DNA of 64,000 nt from assembly GCA_963804045.1 (NCBI GenBank), contig CAWDOR010000034.1, positions 124,001-188,000 on the forward strand, written 5' to 3'. The notes under the pieces were generated by a model. The model searched no databases, was not told the DNA's origin, and saw only the letters and a program-made list of their open reading frames with translations. Both the position numbers and the translations under genes were made by a program. This DNA is from Rhodoblastus sp963804045. Lineage in GTDB: Bacteria > Pseudomonadota > Alphaproteobacteria > Rhizobiales > Beijerinckiaceae. Numbering within the stretch: the first letter of the stretch is position 1; every line of letters begins with the position of its first letter. Of this stretch, positions 39,777 through 46,917 are shown piece by piece.

Positions 39777-41501
39777 TTATTTGGTTTCGCGGGCCTTCAG
39801 CGCAGCGCCGAGAATGTCGCCGAGCGAAGCGCCGGAATCGGCGGAGCCATATTGAGCAATGGCTTCCTTCTCTTCGGCGACTTCAAGCGCCTTGATCGAC
39901 ACGGCGATTTTGCGCGCCTTGCGATCGAACAGAGTGACGCGCGCGTCGATCTTTTCGCCGACGGCGAAGCGTTCCGGACGCTGGTCGGCGCGGTCGCGGG
40001 CCAGCTCGTTGCGCTTGATGAAGGCCTGAAGGTCGGTGCCGATGATCTTGACCTCAATGCCGCCGTCCTTGACTTCCAGCACTTCGGTGGTGACCACGGC
40101 GCCCTTCTTCAGCTCACCGTCTTCGCCGCTCGTCGGAGTCGAAGCGAAGGGGTCGCCGCCGAGCTGCTTGACGCCCAGCGAAATGCGCTCCTTCTCGACA
40201 TCGACATCGAGGACGCGGGCGCGAACCATGTCGCCCTTCTTGTAATCCTCGATGGCTTGTTCGCCAGGGCGGTTCCAGTCGAGGTCGGAGAGATGGACCA
40301 TGCCGTCCACATCGCCATCAAGTCCGATGAACAGGCCGAATTCGGTCTTGTTCTTGACTTCGCCTTCGACGTCGGAGCCCACCGGGTGCTTCTCGGCGAA
40401 AGCTTCCCAGGGATTCTGCAGGGTCTGCTTGAGGCCCAAGGAGATGCGGCGCTTGACGGAATCGACTTCGAGCACCTGCACATCAACTTCCTGGCTGGTC
40501 GAAACGATCTTGCCGGGATGGACGTTCTTCTTGGTCCAGGACATTTCCGAGACGTGGATCAGGCCTTCAATGCCCGGCTCCAGTTCAACAAACGCGCCGT
40601 AGTCGGTGATGTTGGTCACGCGGCCATGGAAGCGGGCCTCGATCGGGTATTTGGCCTCGATGCCCTGCCACGGATCGTCCTGAAGCTGCTTCATGCCCAA
40701 GGAGATGCGGTGGGTGTCGTGATTGATCTTGATGATCTTCACCTTCACCGTCTGGCCGATGGCGAGCACTTCGGACGGATGGTTGACGCGGCGCCAGGCG
40801 ATGTCGGTGACATGCAGCAGGCCGTCAATGCCGCCGAGATCGACGAAGGCGCCGTAATCGGTGATGTTCTTGACGACGCCGTCGATCACCAGACCTTCTT
40901 CGAGATTGGCGACGATTTCGTGGCGCTGTTCGGCGCGGCTCTCTTCGAGAACGGTGCGGCGCGACACGACGATATTGCCGCGGCGGCGATCCATCTTGAG
41001 GATCTGGAAGGGCTGCGGGACGCCGAGCAGCGGCGTGACGTCGCGGATCGGACGGATATCGACCTGCGAACGCGGCAGGAAGGCCACGGCGCCGTCGAGA
41101 TCGACGGTGAAGCCGCCCTTGACCTGGTTGAAGATCACGCCATCGACCTTCTCGCCGGCCTCGAAGGCCTTTTCGAGCTTGACCCAGCTTTCTTCGCGAC
41201 GCGCTTTTTCGCGCGAGATCACGGCTTCGCCGAGGGCGTTTTCAACGCGTTCCAGATAGACTTCGACTTCGTCGCCGACCTGCGGGGCCGGATCGCGGCC
41301 ATGGCCGGTGAATTCCTTGAGCGGCACGCGGCCTTCGGTCTTCAGACCGATATCGATCACCGCCACATCCTTTTCGATGGCGACCACGAGGCCTTTGACC
41401 ACCGAGCCTTCGAAAGCTTCGCTCTCGCCATAGGATTCGGCGAGCAGTGCGGCAAAATCGTCGCGGGACGGGTTCATACCCGCATTATTGGCAGAGGACA
41501 T
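39777..41501 (-). CDS. rpsA: 30S ribosomal protein S1
   Basis: Ribosomal protein S1, about 574 residues, binding mRNA leaders. Six S1 domains can be followed, with repeats such as GAFVDLGGIDGLLHVTD, GAFVELEPGIEGLIHVSE and GLFIGLDGDVDGMVHLSD. The ATG at 41501 has GGAG eight bases upstream and gives MSSANNAG; longer in-frame extensions lack support. In most proteobacteria rpsA follows cmk directly; here an oppositely oriented tRNA-Glu lies between them. Confidence 0.96.
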   Translation of the reverse strand: MSSANNAGMNPSRDDFAALLAESYGESEAFEGSVVKGLVVAIEKDVAVIDIGLKTEGRVPLKEFTGHGRDPAPQVGDEVEVYLERVENALGEAVISREKARREESWVKLEKAFEAGEKVDGVIFNQVKGGFTVDLDGAVAFLPRSQVDIRPIRDVTPLLGVPQPFQILKMDRRRGNIVVSRRTVLEESRAEQRHEIVANLEEGLVIDGVVKNITDYGAFVDLGGIDGLLHVTDIAWRRVNHPSEVLAIGQTVKVKIIKINHDTHRISLGMKQLQDDPWQGIEAKYPIEARFHGRVTNITDYGAFVELEPGIEGLIHVSEMSWTKKNVHPGKIVSTSQEVDVQVLEVDSVKRRISLGLKQTLQNPWEAFAEKHPVGSDVEGEVKNKTEFGLFIGLDGDVDGMVHLSDLDWNRPGEQAIEDYKKGDMVRARVLDVDVEKERISLGVKQLGGDPFASTPTSGEDGELKKGAVVTTEVLEVKDGGIEVKIIGTDLQAFIKRNELARDRADQRPERFAVGEKIDARVTLFDRKARKIAVSIKALEVAEEKEAIAQYGSADSGASLGDILGAALKARETK

Positions 41502-41754
41502 ATTTTCTCCTGAAATGCCCGATGGGGCGGCGCCGGATTGGGTTTGTGTTGCGATTGCTTCGTTCCGCTGGCGCGCATCTTGTTTCGATGCGTCCCGTCG
41601 CAATGGACGGCCGGCGCGGGCCGGCGGGCAGAAGCAGGTTCAGGACTGGGCTCTTAACAAAAGAGCGGCTTTTCCACAAGGCGAAATCCCAGGCGGAAAA
41701 GCCGATTTCGGTTTGAGCGATCGGAATTGATCGCACGAAATGCAAAGCGAGCGC

Positions 41755-41782
41755 TTGCGGCGCGAGGCGGGTATGATTATAG
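41755..41782 (+). promoter_or_regulatory. possible promoter of tRNA-Glu
   Basis: TTGCGG (41755-41760) and TTATAG (41777-41782) are 16 bases apart and end 11 bases before the tRNA. The rest of the roughly 290-base gap to rpsA must also contain the rpsA promoter, which was not pinpointed. Confidence 0.4.
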
Positions 41783-41792
41783 AGAGGCCGCT

Positions 41793-41868
41793 GCTCCCTT
41801 CGTCTAGCGGTCTAGGACGTCGCCCTCTCACGGCGAAAACAGGGGTTCGAGTCCCCTAGGGAGCGCCA
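41793..41868 (+). tRNA. tRNA-Glu (CTC)
   Basis: Acceptor arms GCTCCCT (41793-41799) and AGGGAGC (41858-41864) pair fully; discriminator G and an encoded CCA follow. The anticodon stem TCGCC/GGCGA encloses the loop CTCTCAC with anticodon CTC, reading GAG. The T arm AGGGG-TTCGAGT-CCCCT is perfect. It lies on the + strand between the minus-strand genes cmk and rpsA. Confidence 0.96.
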
Positions 41869-41901
41869 AAACTCTTTCCATAGCCCCGCTATAGGCGCCA
41901 A

Positions 41902-42525
41902 TCAGGCGCGCGCGGCTTCGACGATGGATAGCGCCGCAGATAAGGCGCCTTCAACATTCAGGTCGGTTGTGTCGAGCATTCTGGCGTCCGCCGCCGGTTT
42001 CAGCGGCGCGTCGGAGCGGGCGCTGTCGCGCGCGTCGCGCTTCTTGATGTCTTCGAGAATAGCCTGGTAATCGACTTTTTCGCCGCGTCCGCGCAATTCC
42101 AGGGCGCGCCGCTGGGCGCGAGCCTCGGGGCTGGCGGTGACAAAAATTTTCACCGTGGCGTCCGGGGCGATCACCGTGCCGATATCGCGTCCGTCGAGAA
42201 CCGCGCCTTGCGGGCGGGCGATGAAAGCGCGCTGCATGTCGATCAGGGCCGCGCGCACTTCGGGAATCGCGGCGACCACCGACGCGGCTTCACCCATTTC
42301 GCGACCGCGCAGCCGATCCTCGTCGAATTCGGTCAGGGCTAGACCCCGCGCGGCGCTGACCGCCTTGGCTATGTCGTCGAGCCGCGCGCCTTCGTCCAGC
42401 AGAGCGCGCGCCGTCGCCCGATAGAGCAGGCCTGTGTCGAGATGCGGCAGACCATAATGGGCCGCGAGCCGGCGGGCCAGTGTGCCCTTTCCAGAGGCGG
42501 CGGGTCCGTCGATGGCGATGATCAT
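41902..42525 (-). CDS. cmk: cytidylate kinase
   Basis: Phosphorylates CMP and dCMP. 207 residues; P-loop IDGPAASGKGTLARRLA at residues 5-21, LDTGLLYRA, and VLDGRDIGTVIAPDA. Start codon next to the aroA stop, so aroA-cmk are coupled. Intact. Confidence 0.96.
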   Translation of the reverse strand: MIIAIDGPAASGKGTLARRLAAHYGLPHLDTGLLYRATARALLDEGARLDDIAKAVSAARGLALTEFDEDRLRGREMGEAASVVAAIPEVRAALIDMQRAFIARPQGAVLDGRDIGTVIAPDATVKIFVTASPEARAQRRALELRGRGEKVDYQAILEDIKKRDARDSARSDAPLKPAADARMLDTTDLNVEGALSAALSIVEAARA

Positions 42526-43865
42526 CAGGAAAAATCCGCGCCAAGCTGCGCCATCATCGGCTTGAACGTCGGGAAAGACGTGGCGATCATGGTTTCGTCA
42601 TCGACCGCGACAGGTTTTTGCGAGGCCAGGCCCATGATCAGGAAACTCATGGCGAGGCGATGATCGAGATGGGTTTCCACCAGCCCACCGCCAGCGCAGA
42701 CGCCGGCGCCGCCCTCGACAATCAGGTCGTCGCCTTCGACATGGGCCTTTACGCCATTGGCCAGCAGGCCGGCGGCGGTGGCGGCGAGACGGTCGGATTC
42801 CTTGACGCGCAATTCCTGCAAGCCGTTCATCCGCGTTGACCCCTTGGCGAAGGCGGCGACCACGGAGAGAATGATGTATTCGTCGATCATCGCCGGCGCG
42901 CGCGCCGCCGGGACATCGACCCCTGACAGCTCGCTGTGACGAACGCGCAGATCAGCGACATCTTCGCCGCCCTCCTCGCGCTTTTCGAGAATTTCAATAT
43001 TGGCGCCCATGTCCAGCAATGTCGTGATGAAGCCGATCCGCAGCGGATTCATCATCACACCTTCGATTGTCACGTCGGAGCCTTTGACGAGCAAGGCCGC
43101 GGCGATCAAAAAAGCCGCGGAAGACGGATCGACCGGAACGACGATCGGTTTGGGCGTCAGTTCCGGGCGACCGTCGAGCGCGATTTTGCGACCATGTTCG
43201 CCGAACGGCTCCGATGTCAGCTGCGCGCCAAAATAGGTCAGCATTTTCTCTGTGTGATCGCGGCTGGCCTCGGATTCGATGACGGTCGTGCGCCCCAGTG
43301 AATTCAGGCCCGCGAACAAAACCGCCGATTTGATCTGCGCCGAAGCGACGGGGGTGCGATATTCGATCGGCGCCGGCTCCGGGGTTCCTTTCAGCAAGAT
43401 CGGGCAGCGCCCGCCATCCGCCTGTTCCAGAACCTCGGCGCCCATCAATACCAGGGGGTCGAGGATACGGCGCATCGGCCTCTTGCGCAGCGAAGCGTCT
43501 CCGTCGAAACGCGCGGTGATCCCATGGCCGCCGACCACGCCCATCATCAAACGGGATCCGGTTCCAGCATTGCCGAAATCCAGCGTGGCCGCAGGCTCCA
43601 GCAGCGAACCCAAGCCGGCGCCGCGAATCGTCCAGCGTCCATCGCCAACCCGCTCGATCCTGGCTCCGAGCTGGGCGCAGGCGCGCCCGGTGTTGAGCAC
43701 GTCCTCACCTTCAAGCAGGCCGGACACATGGGTTTCGCCAAGGGAAAGCAAGCCGAGCAGAAAGGCGCGATGCGAAATGCTCTTGTCGCCGGGCGGACGC
43801 ACGCGGCCTTTGAGCGGGCCGCAGCCTTTGGCGGAAAGGGGTTTGGGTGAGGATGAATGCGACAT
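42525..43865 (-). CDS. aroA: EPSP synthase (3-phosphoshikimate 1-carboxyvinyltransferase)
   Basis: Shikimate pathway step making 5-enolpyruvylshikimate 3-phosphate. 446 residues. PPGDKSISHRAFLLGLL, NAGTGSRLMMG and LRVKESDRLAATA are the substrate-binding signatures. The GNAGTGSRLMMG form, where many enterobacterial enzymes have GNAGTAMRPL, resembles the class II-like sequence seen in many alphaproteobacteria. The stop overlaps the start of cmk by one base. Intact. Confidence 0.95.
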   Translation of the reverse strand: MSHSSSPKPLSAKGCGPLKGRVRPPGDKSISHRAFLLGLLSLGETHVSGLLEGEDVLNTGRACAQLGARIERVGDGRWTIRGAGLGSLLEPAATLDFGNAGTGSRLMMGVVGGHGITARFDGDASLRKRPMRRILDPLVLMGAEVLEQADGGRCPILLKGTPEPAPIEYRTPVASAQIKSAVLFAGLNSLGRTTVIESEASRDHTEKMLTYFGAQLTSEPFGEHGRKIALDGRPELTPKPIVVPVDPSSAAFLIAAALLVKGSDVTIEGVMMNPLRIGFITTLLDMGANIEILEKREEGGEDVADLRVRHSELSGVDVPAARAPAMIDEYIILSVVAAFAKGSTRMNGLQELRVKESDRLAATAAGLLANGVKAHVEGDDLIVEGGAGVCAGGGLVETHLDHRLAMSFLIMGLASQKPVAVDDETMIATSFPTFKPMMAQLGADFS

Positions 43866-43867
43866 GG

Positions 43868-44449
43868 TCAGCGGAAGGTTTTCTCGATTTCAGGCAGCAC
43901 AATTTCGCGGAAGGCTTGCTCGGTGATCGGGCCAGTATATTTATAGGCGATGGTTCCGTCGCCGCGGACGATAAAAGTCTCGGGAACGCCGGTCAGGCCC
44001 CAGTCGATGCCAGCGCGTCCTTTCAGATCGACGCCGATCGCCGCATAGGGATCGCCTTCGGCGGACAGGAATTTGAGCGCATTGGCTGGTTCGTCCTTAT
44101 AGGCGACGCCGACCAGACGAACGCCCTTTTCCCGAAGCGTGGAATTGTCGGCGATTTGGCGCAGGACGGGATGTTCGATTCGGCAGGGGCCGCACCAGGA
44201 AGCAAAAAGATTGACGATCGTGGTCTTGCCCTGGCGCAAATCGGCGTCGGAAAGTCCCGGCTTGCCGCTGTCTGCCAGGGGGTCGAGGTTGAAAACCGGC
44301 GCAGGCCGACCGATCAGGGGCGAGGGCAGAATCGAGGGATCGCGGCCCTTGCGCGCCTCGAACATATAGAGGAACAGGCCGGCGAGCAGGACGAAGCCGA
44401 AAAAGGGCAGGGCCGACGTCCAGCTTCTTTTGGGTGGCGGCTCAGTCAT
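43868..44449 (-). CDS. ccmG: cytochrome c biogenesis thioredoxin CcmG/DsbE
   Basis: Periplasmic membrane-anchored thioredoxin that keeps apocytochrome c haem-binding cysteines reduced. With the ATG at 44449 it has 193 residues: an N-terminal anchor (about 12-30) and the active site NLFASWCGPCRIEHP, then GVPETFIV with the cis-Pro. The start overlaps the ccmD stop by four bases (ATGA). It is last in the ccmA-B-C-D-G run. Confidence 0.94.
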   Translation of the reverse strand: MTEPPPKRSWTSALPFFGFVLLAGLFLYMFEARKGRDPSILPSPLIGRPAPVFNLDPLADSGKPGLSDADLRQGKTTIVNLFASWCGPCRIEHPVLRQIADNSTLREKGVRLVGVAYKDEPANALKFLSAEGDPYAAIGVDLKGRAGIDWGLTGVPETFIVRGDGTIAYKYTGPITEQAFREIVLPEIEKTFR

Positions 44450-44589
44450 TGATTTTCCTCCCTGTCGCCGAAACGCGCCAGCGCCTTGCGCAAGGATCGG
44501 TAGTCGAGGGTAATTTTCAGCGCTAGCGCGCCGACGACCAGAGCCGCGAATCCATAGGCGGCGAAAATGAAACCCGAATAGTCCTTCAC
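44446..44589 (-). CDS. ccmD: haem exporter protein CcmD
   Basis: A 47-residue single-span membrane protein that helps release holo-CcmE from the CcmABC complex. GTG start (44589) overlapping the ccmC stop as GTGA; sequence KDYSGFIFAAYGFAALVVG then a basic cytoplasmic tail LDYRSLRKALARF, the usual CcmD pattern. Confidence 0.88.
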   Translation of the reverse strand: MKDYSGFIFAAYGFAALVVGALALKITLDYRSLRKALARFGDREENQ

Positions 44590-45341
44590 GAAGCGGCCTC
44601 GACATGATCTTCGGCGCTGGCGGCGAGAATGCTCAGCCGGCGCAGGCGGCGGCGCAGGATTTCGTTGCGGATCGCCATGAAATGCAGGGTGAAGAACAGC
44701 AGGGTAAATCCCGCCGCCATGATCAGCAGGGGCCAGAGCATCGCGGGAGAAATGCTTGGACCGCCAAGACGAAACACCGAAGCGGGCTGGTGCAGCGTGT
44801 TCCACCAATCGACCGAAAATTTGATGATGGGAATATTGACCACACCCACCAGCGTCAGGATGGCGGCGGCGCGCGCCGCCTGCGCGGGCTCCTCGATGGT
44901 CTGCCAAAGGCCGATCAGGCCGAGATAAATCAGGAAAAGCACGAGAACCGAAGTCAGTCGCGCGTCCCAGACCCACCAGGCCCCCCACATGGGCTTGCCC
45001 CACAGGGATCCGGTGACCAAGCACATCAGCGTGAAGGCCGCGCCCAAAGGCGCGGCGGCCTTTTGCGCGGCGTCAGCCAGGGGGTGCCGCCAGACCAGAG
45101 TGCCCAAAGCCGCCGAGGCCATGACCATATAGCACATCATGCCCAGCCAGGCGGAGGGCACGTGCAGATACATGATCTTCACCGATGCGCCCTGCTGATA
45201 ATCATCGGGCGCGACGAAAAAGGTCAGATAAAGGCCCGTCAACAGCAGGAAAGCCGAGGCCGTCGCGAGCCAAGGGATCACCCGTCCGGCCAGCGCGAGG
45301 AAATTCGTTGGATTGGCGTATTTCAGCATGTCGCCACGCAT
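44586..45341 (-). CDS. ccmC: haem transporter CcmC
   Basis: Integral membrane protein that attaches haem to CcmE. 251 residues with six membrane segments. The tryptophan-rich haem-handling motif WGAWWVWDARLTS lies near residue 120, flanked by histidines in YLHVPSAWLG and WWNTLHQPAS. MRGDML gives two possible ATG starts four codons apart. Coupled to ccmD; about 100 bases of repeat-bearing sequence separate it from ccmB. Confidence 0.95.
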   Translation of the reverse strand: MRGDMLKYANPTNFLALAGRVIPWLATASAFLLLTGLYLTFFVAPDDYQQGASVKIMYLHVPSAWLGMMCYMVMASAALGTLVWRHPLADAAQKAAAPLGAAFTLMCLVTGSLWGKPMWGAWWVWDARLTSVLVLFLIYLGLIGLWQTIEEPAQAARAAAILTLVGVVNIPIIKFSVDWWNTLHQPASVFRLGGPSISPAMLWPLLIMAAGFTLLFFTLHFMAIRNEILRRRLRRLSILAASAEDHVEAAS

Positions 45342-45393
45342 CTTCCCGCTGAGTTTGCCGCTTGATTAGGCGCGTGCGGCCGTAAATGCAATC

Positions 45394-45453
45394 GTTCTTC
45401 AGGCTTCCTGCGTTGAGGCCTCCGGTCCTCAGGCTTCCGGTCCTCAGGCTTCT
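45394..45453. repeat. tandem 15-base repeats at the ccmB-ccmC junction
   Basis: Two nearly identical units, GGTCCTCAGGCTTCC (45424-45438) and GGTCCTCAGGCTTCT (45439-45453), are preceded by two degenerate units (45394-45408 and 45409-45423). The last copy overlaps the final codons of ccmB. Confidence 0.75.
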
Positions 45454-46115
45454 CTTGCGCGCAGCGCCGCGGCTGCGGCGAAGGGCGCCCCGGCGATCGT
45501 CGCCAGCGACAAGGCGCAGAGAATCAGAAAGGGCGTATGGAAGGGCACGGTTCCGCCGCTGGCGGCGGCGGCGCTGGAGACGCCGAAGATCAATACCGGC
45601 GTCGTCAGGGGCAGAATAAGCACAGCCATCAACAGGCCGCCGCGGCGCAAGCCGGCGGTCAACGCCGCGCCGATGGCGCCCAGCAAAGTGAGCGCTGGGG
45701 TGCCGGCAAGCAGCGAGGCCGAAATTCCCGCCAAAGCCGTGGGCTCCATGGCCAGCGTCAGGCCAAGCAGCGGCGCCGCCGCGACCAAGGGCAGCGCGGT
45801 TCCGACCCAATGTGCGGCGCATTTAACGAGAACCACCAGCTCGAGCGGGGTGGAGGCGGTCAGGAACAGGTCGAGCGAGCCGTCGTCCGCGTCGGCCTGA
45901 AACAATCGGTCAAGTCCGAGCAATGTCGCCAGCAGGGCGGCGATCCAGAGAATGGCCGGCCCGATCCGCGAGAGAAGATTCAAATCCGGGCCGATGGCGA
46001 AGGGAGTCAGGCTGACAAGAATAAGGAAAAACACGACTCCCATGGCGCCGCCGCCGCCGACCGAACGCGCAATGCGCAACTCGCGCCGAAACAGCGAAAC
46101 GAGAGGCGAAGCCAT
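45444..46115 (-). CDS. ccmB: haem exporter permease CcmB
   Basis: Membrane subunit of the CcmAB ABC complex that drives release of holo-CcmE. 223 residues and about six membrane segments, with FRRELRIARSVGGGG at the start and LVVLVKCAAHW, TLAMEPTALAGISASLLAGTP inside. The ATG shares a base with the ccmA stop (TAATG). Its 3' end carries part of a 15-base tandem repeat. Confidence 0.92.
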   Translation of the reverse strand: MASPLVSLFRRELRIARSVGGGGAMGVVFFLILVSLTPFAIGPDLNLLSRIGPAILWIAALLATLLGLDRLFQADADDGSLDLFLTASTPLELVVLVKCAAHWVGTALPLVAAAPLLGLTLAMEPTALAGISASLLAGTPALTLLGAIGAALTAGLRRGGLLMAVLILPLTTPVLIFGVSSAAAASGGTVPFHTPFLILCALSLATIAGAPFAAAAALRAREA

Positions 46116-46774
46116 TAAACCGTCTCCGCCTGCTTTTTGGACGCGCCATCGAGCCGCAACTCCTTGGCGTCGGTCAATCCCAGCGGGGCGTGGGTGGCGG
46201 CGATAATCATGCCGCCATCGGCGCGATGCGCGGCGAAGGCTTCCGCGAGCATGGCCTGTGCCGCGACGTCGAGCGCGGTCGCCGGTTCGTCGAGAATCCA
46301 GAGCGGCCTGGGCGCGACAAACAGCCGCGCCAAGGCGACGCGCCGCTTTTGTCCGGCGGACAGATAGGCTACGGGAAAGTCGGCGACACGCTTCAAACCG
46401 ACACGGTGCAGGGCGTCGAGCGGCGACAGGGCATTTCTCGACGAGGACAGCGCCAGCATCGTCGCCCAGAATTCGAGATTGTCCAAAGCCGTGAGCGCCG
46501 TCTTCAAACCGTCGGCATGGCCGACATAATGGCATAGCTCTGGCAAAGGCGTTTCGGCTTCCAGTCCGAAATGTTGAATTTCGCCGCCGCGCAAGGGCAG
46601 AAATCCGGCGATGGCGCGCAAAAGCGTCGATTTGCCCGAGCCGTTGCGGCCGAGCGCCAGCAGGGCCTCGCCAGCGCGTAAATCAAAATCGATTCCATCG
46701 ACGATGACGCGTCCGCCGCGCTCGACGCGCAAGCTTTTCGCCACAACCGAACTCACGGGAAGGTCATGGGTCAA
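46115..46774 (-). CDS. ccmA: haem exporter ATPase CcmA
   Basis: ATPase of the CcmABCD complex. Walker A ALGRNGSGKSTLLRAIAG, signature LSAGQKRRVALARL, Walker B PLWILDEPATALD and H-loop ATHAPLG are all seen. The start is uncertain: no ATG fits the family start, and a TTG at 46774 with AAGGA upstream is the best candidate; an in-frame codon at 46831 would give 19 extra residues. It begins the ccm run and is divergent from acnA. ccmE, ccmF and ccmH are not in the window. Confidence 0.9.
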   Translation of the reverse strand: MTHDLPVSSVVAKSLRVERGGRVIVDGIDFDLRAGEALLALGRNGSGKSTLLRAIAGFLPLRGGEIQHFGLEAETPLPELCHYVGHADGLKTALTALDNLEFWATMLALSSSRNALSPLDALHRVGLKRVADFPVAYLSAGQKRRVALARLFVAPRPLWILDEPATALDVAAQAMLAEAFAAHRADGGMIIAATHAPLGLTDAKELRLDGASKKQAETV

Positions 46775-46917
46775 ATGACGCTTTTCCTTGTTGGCGCATT
46801 GCGGAAAAACCTCTCGAACGCCGCCCCGCAACTTTCGTGTGTGTAGCGTGGTTATAGGGAATTATCTATAAGCGATCTCGCTCGTCCGCATTCCCTCTTG
46901 TCCGGGACATCGCCGCC

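Noticed and set aside
39018..41513. 831-codon open frame on the + strand
   Set aside because: It is antisense to the YegD-like gene and rpsA, spans two genes and a terminator, and has no domain; a GC-rich coding shadow.
44446..45024. Long upstream extension of the ccmD frame
   Set aside because: It lies in ccmC out of frame; only the last 47 codons match CcmD, starting at the GTG overlapping the ccmC stop.
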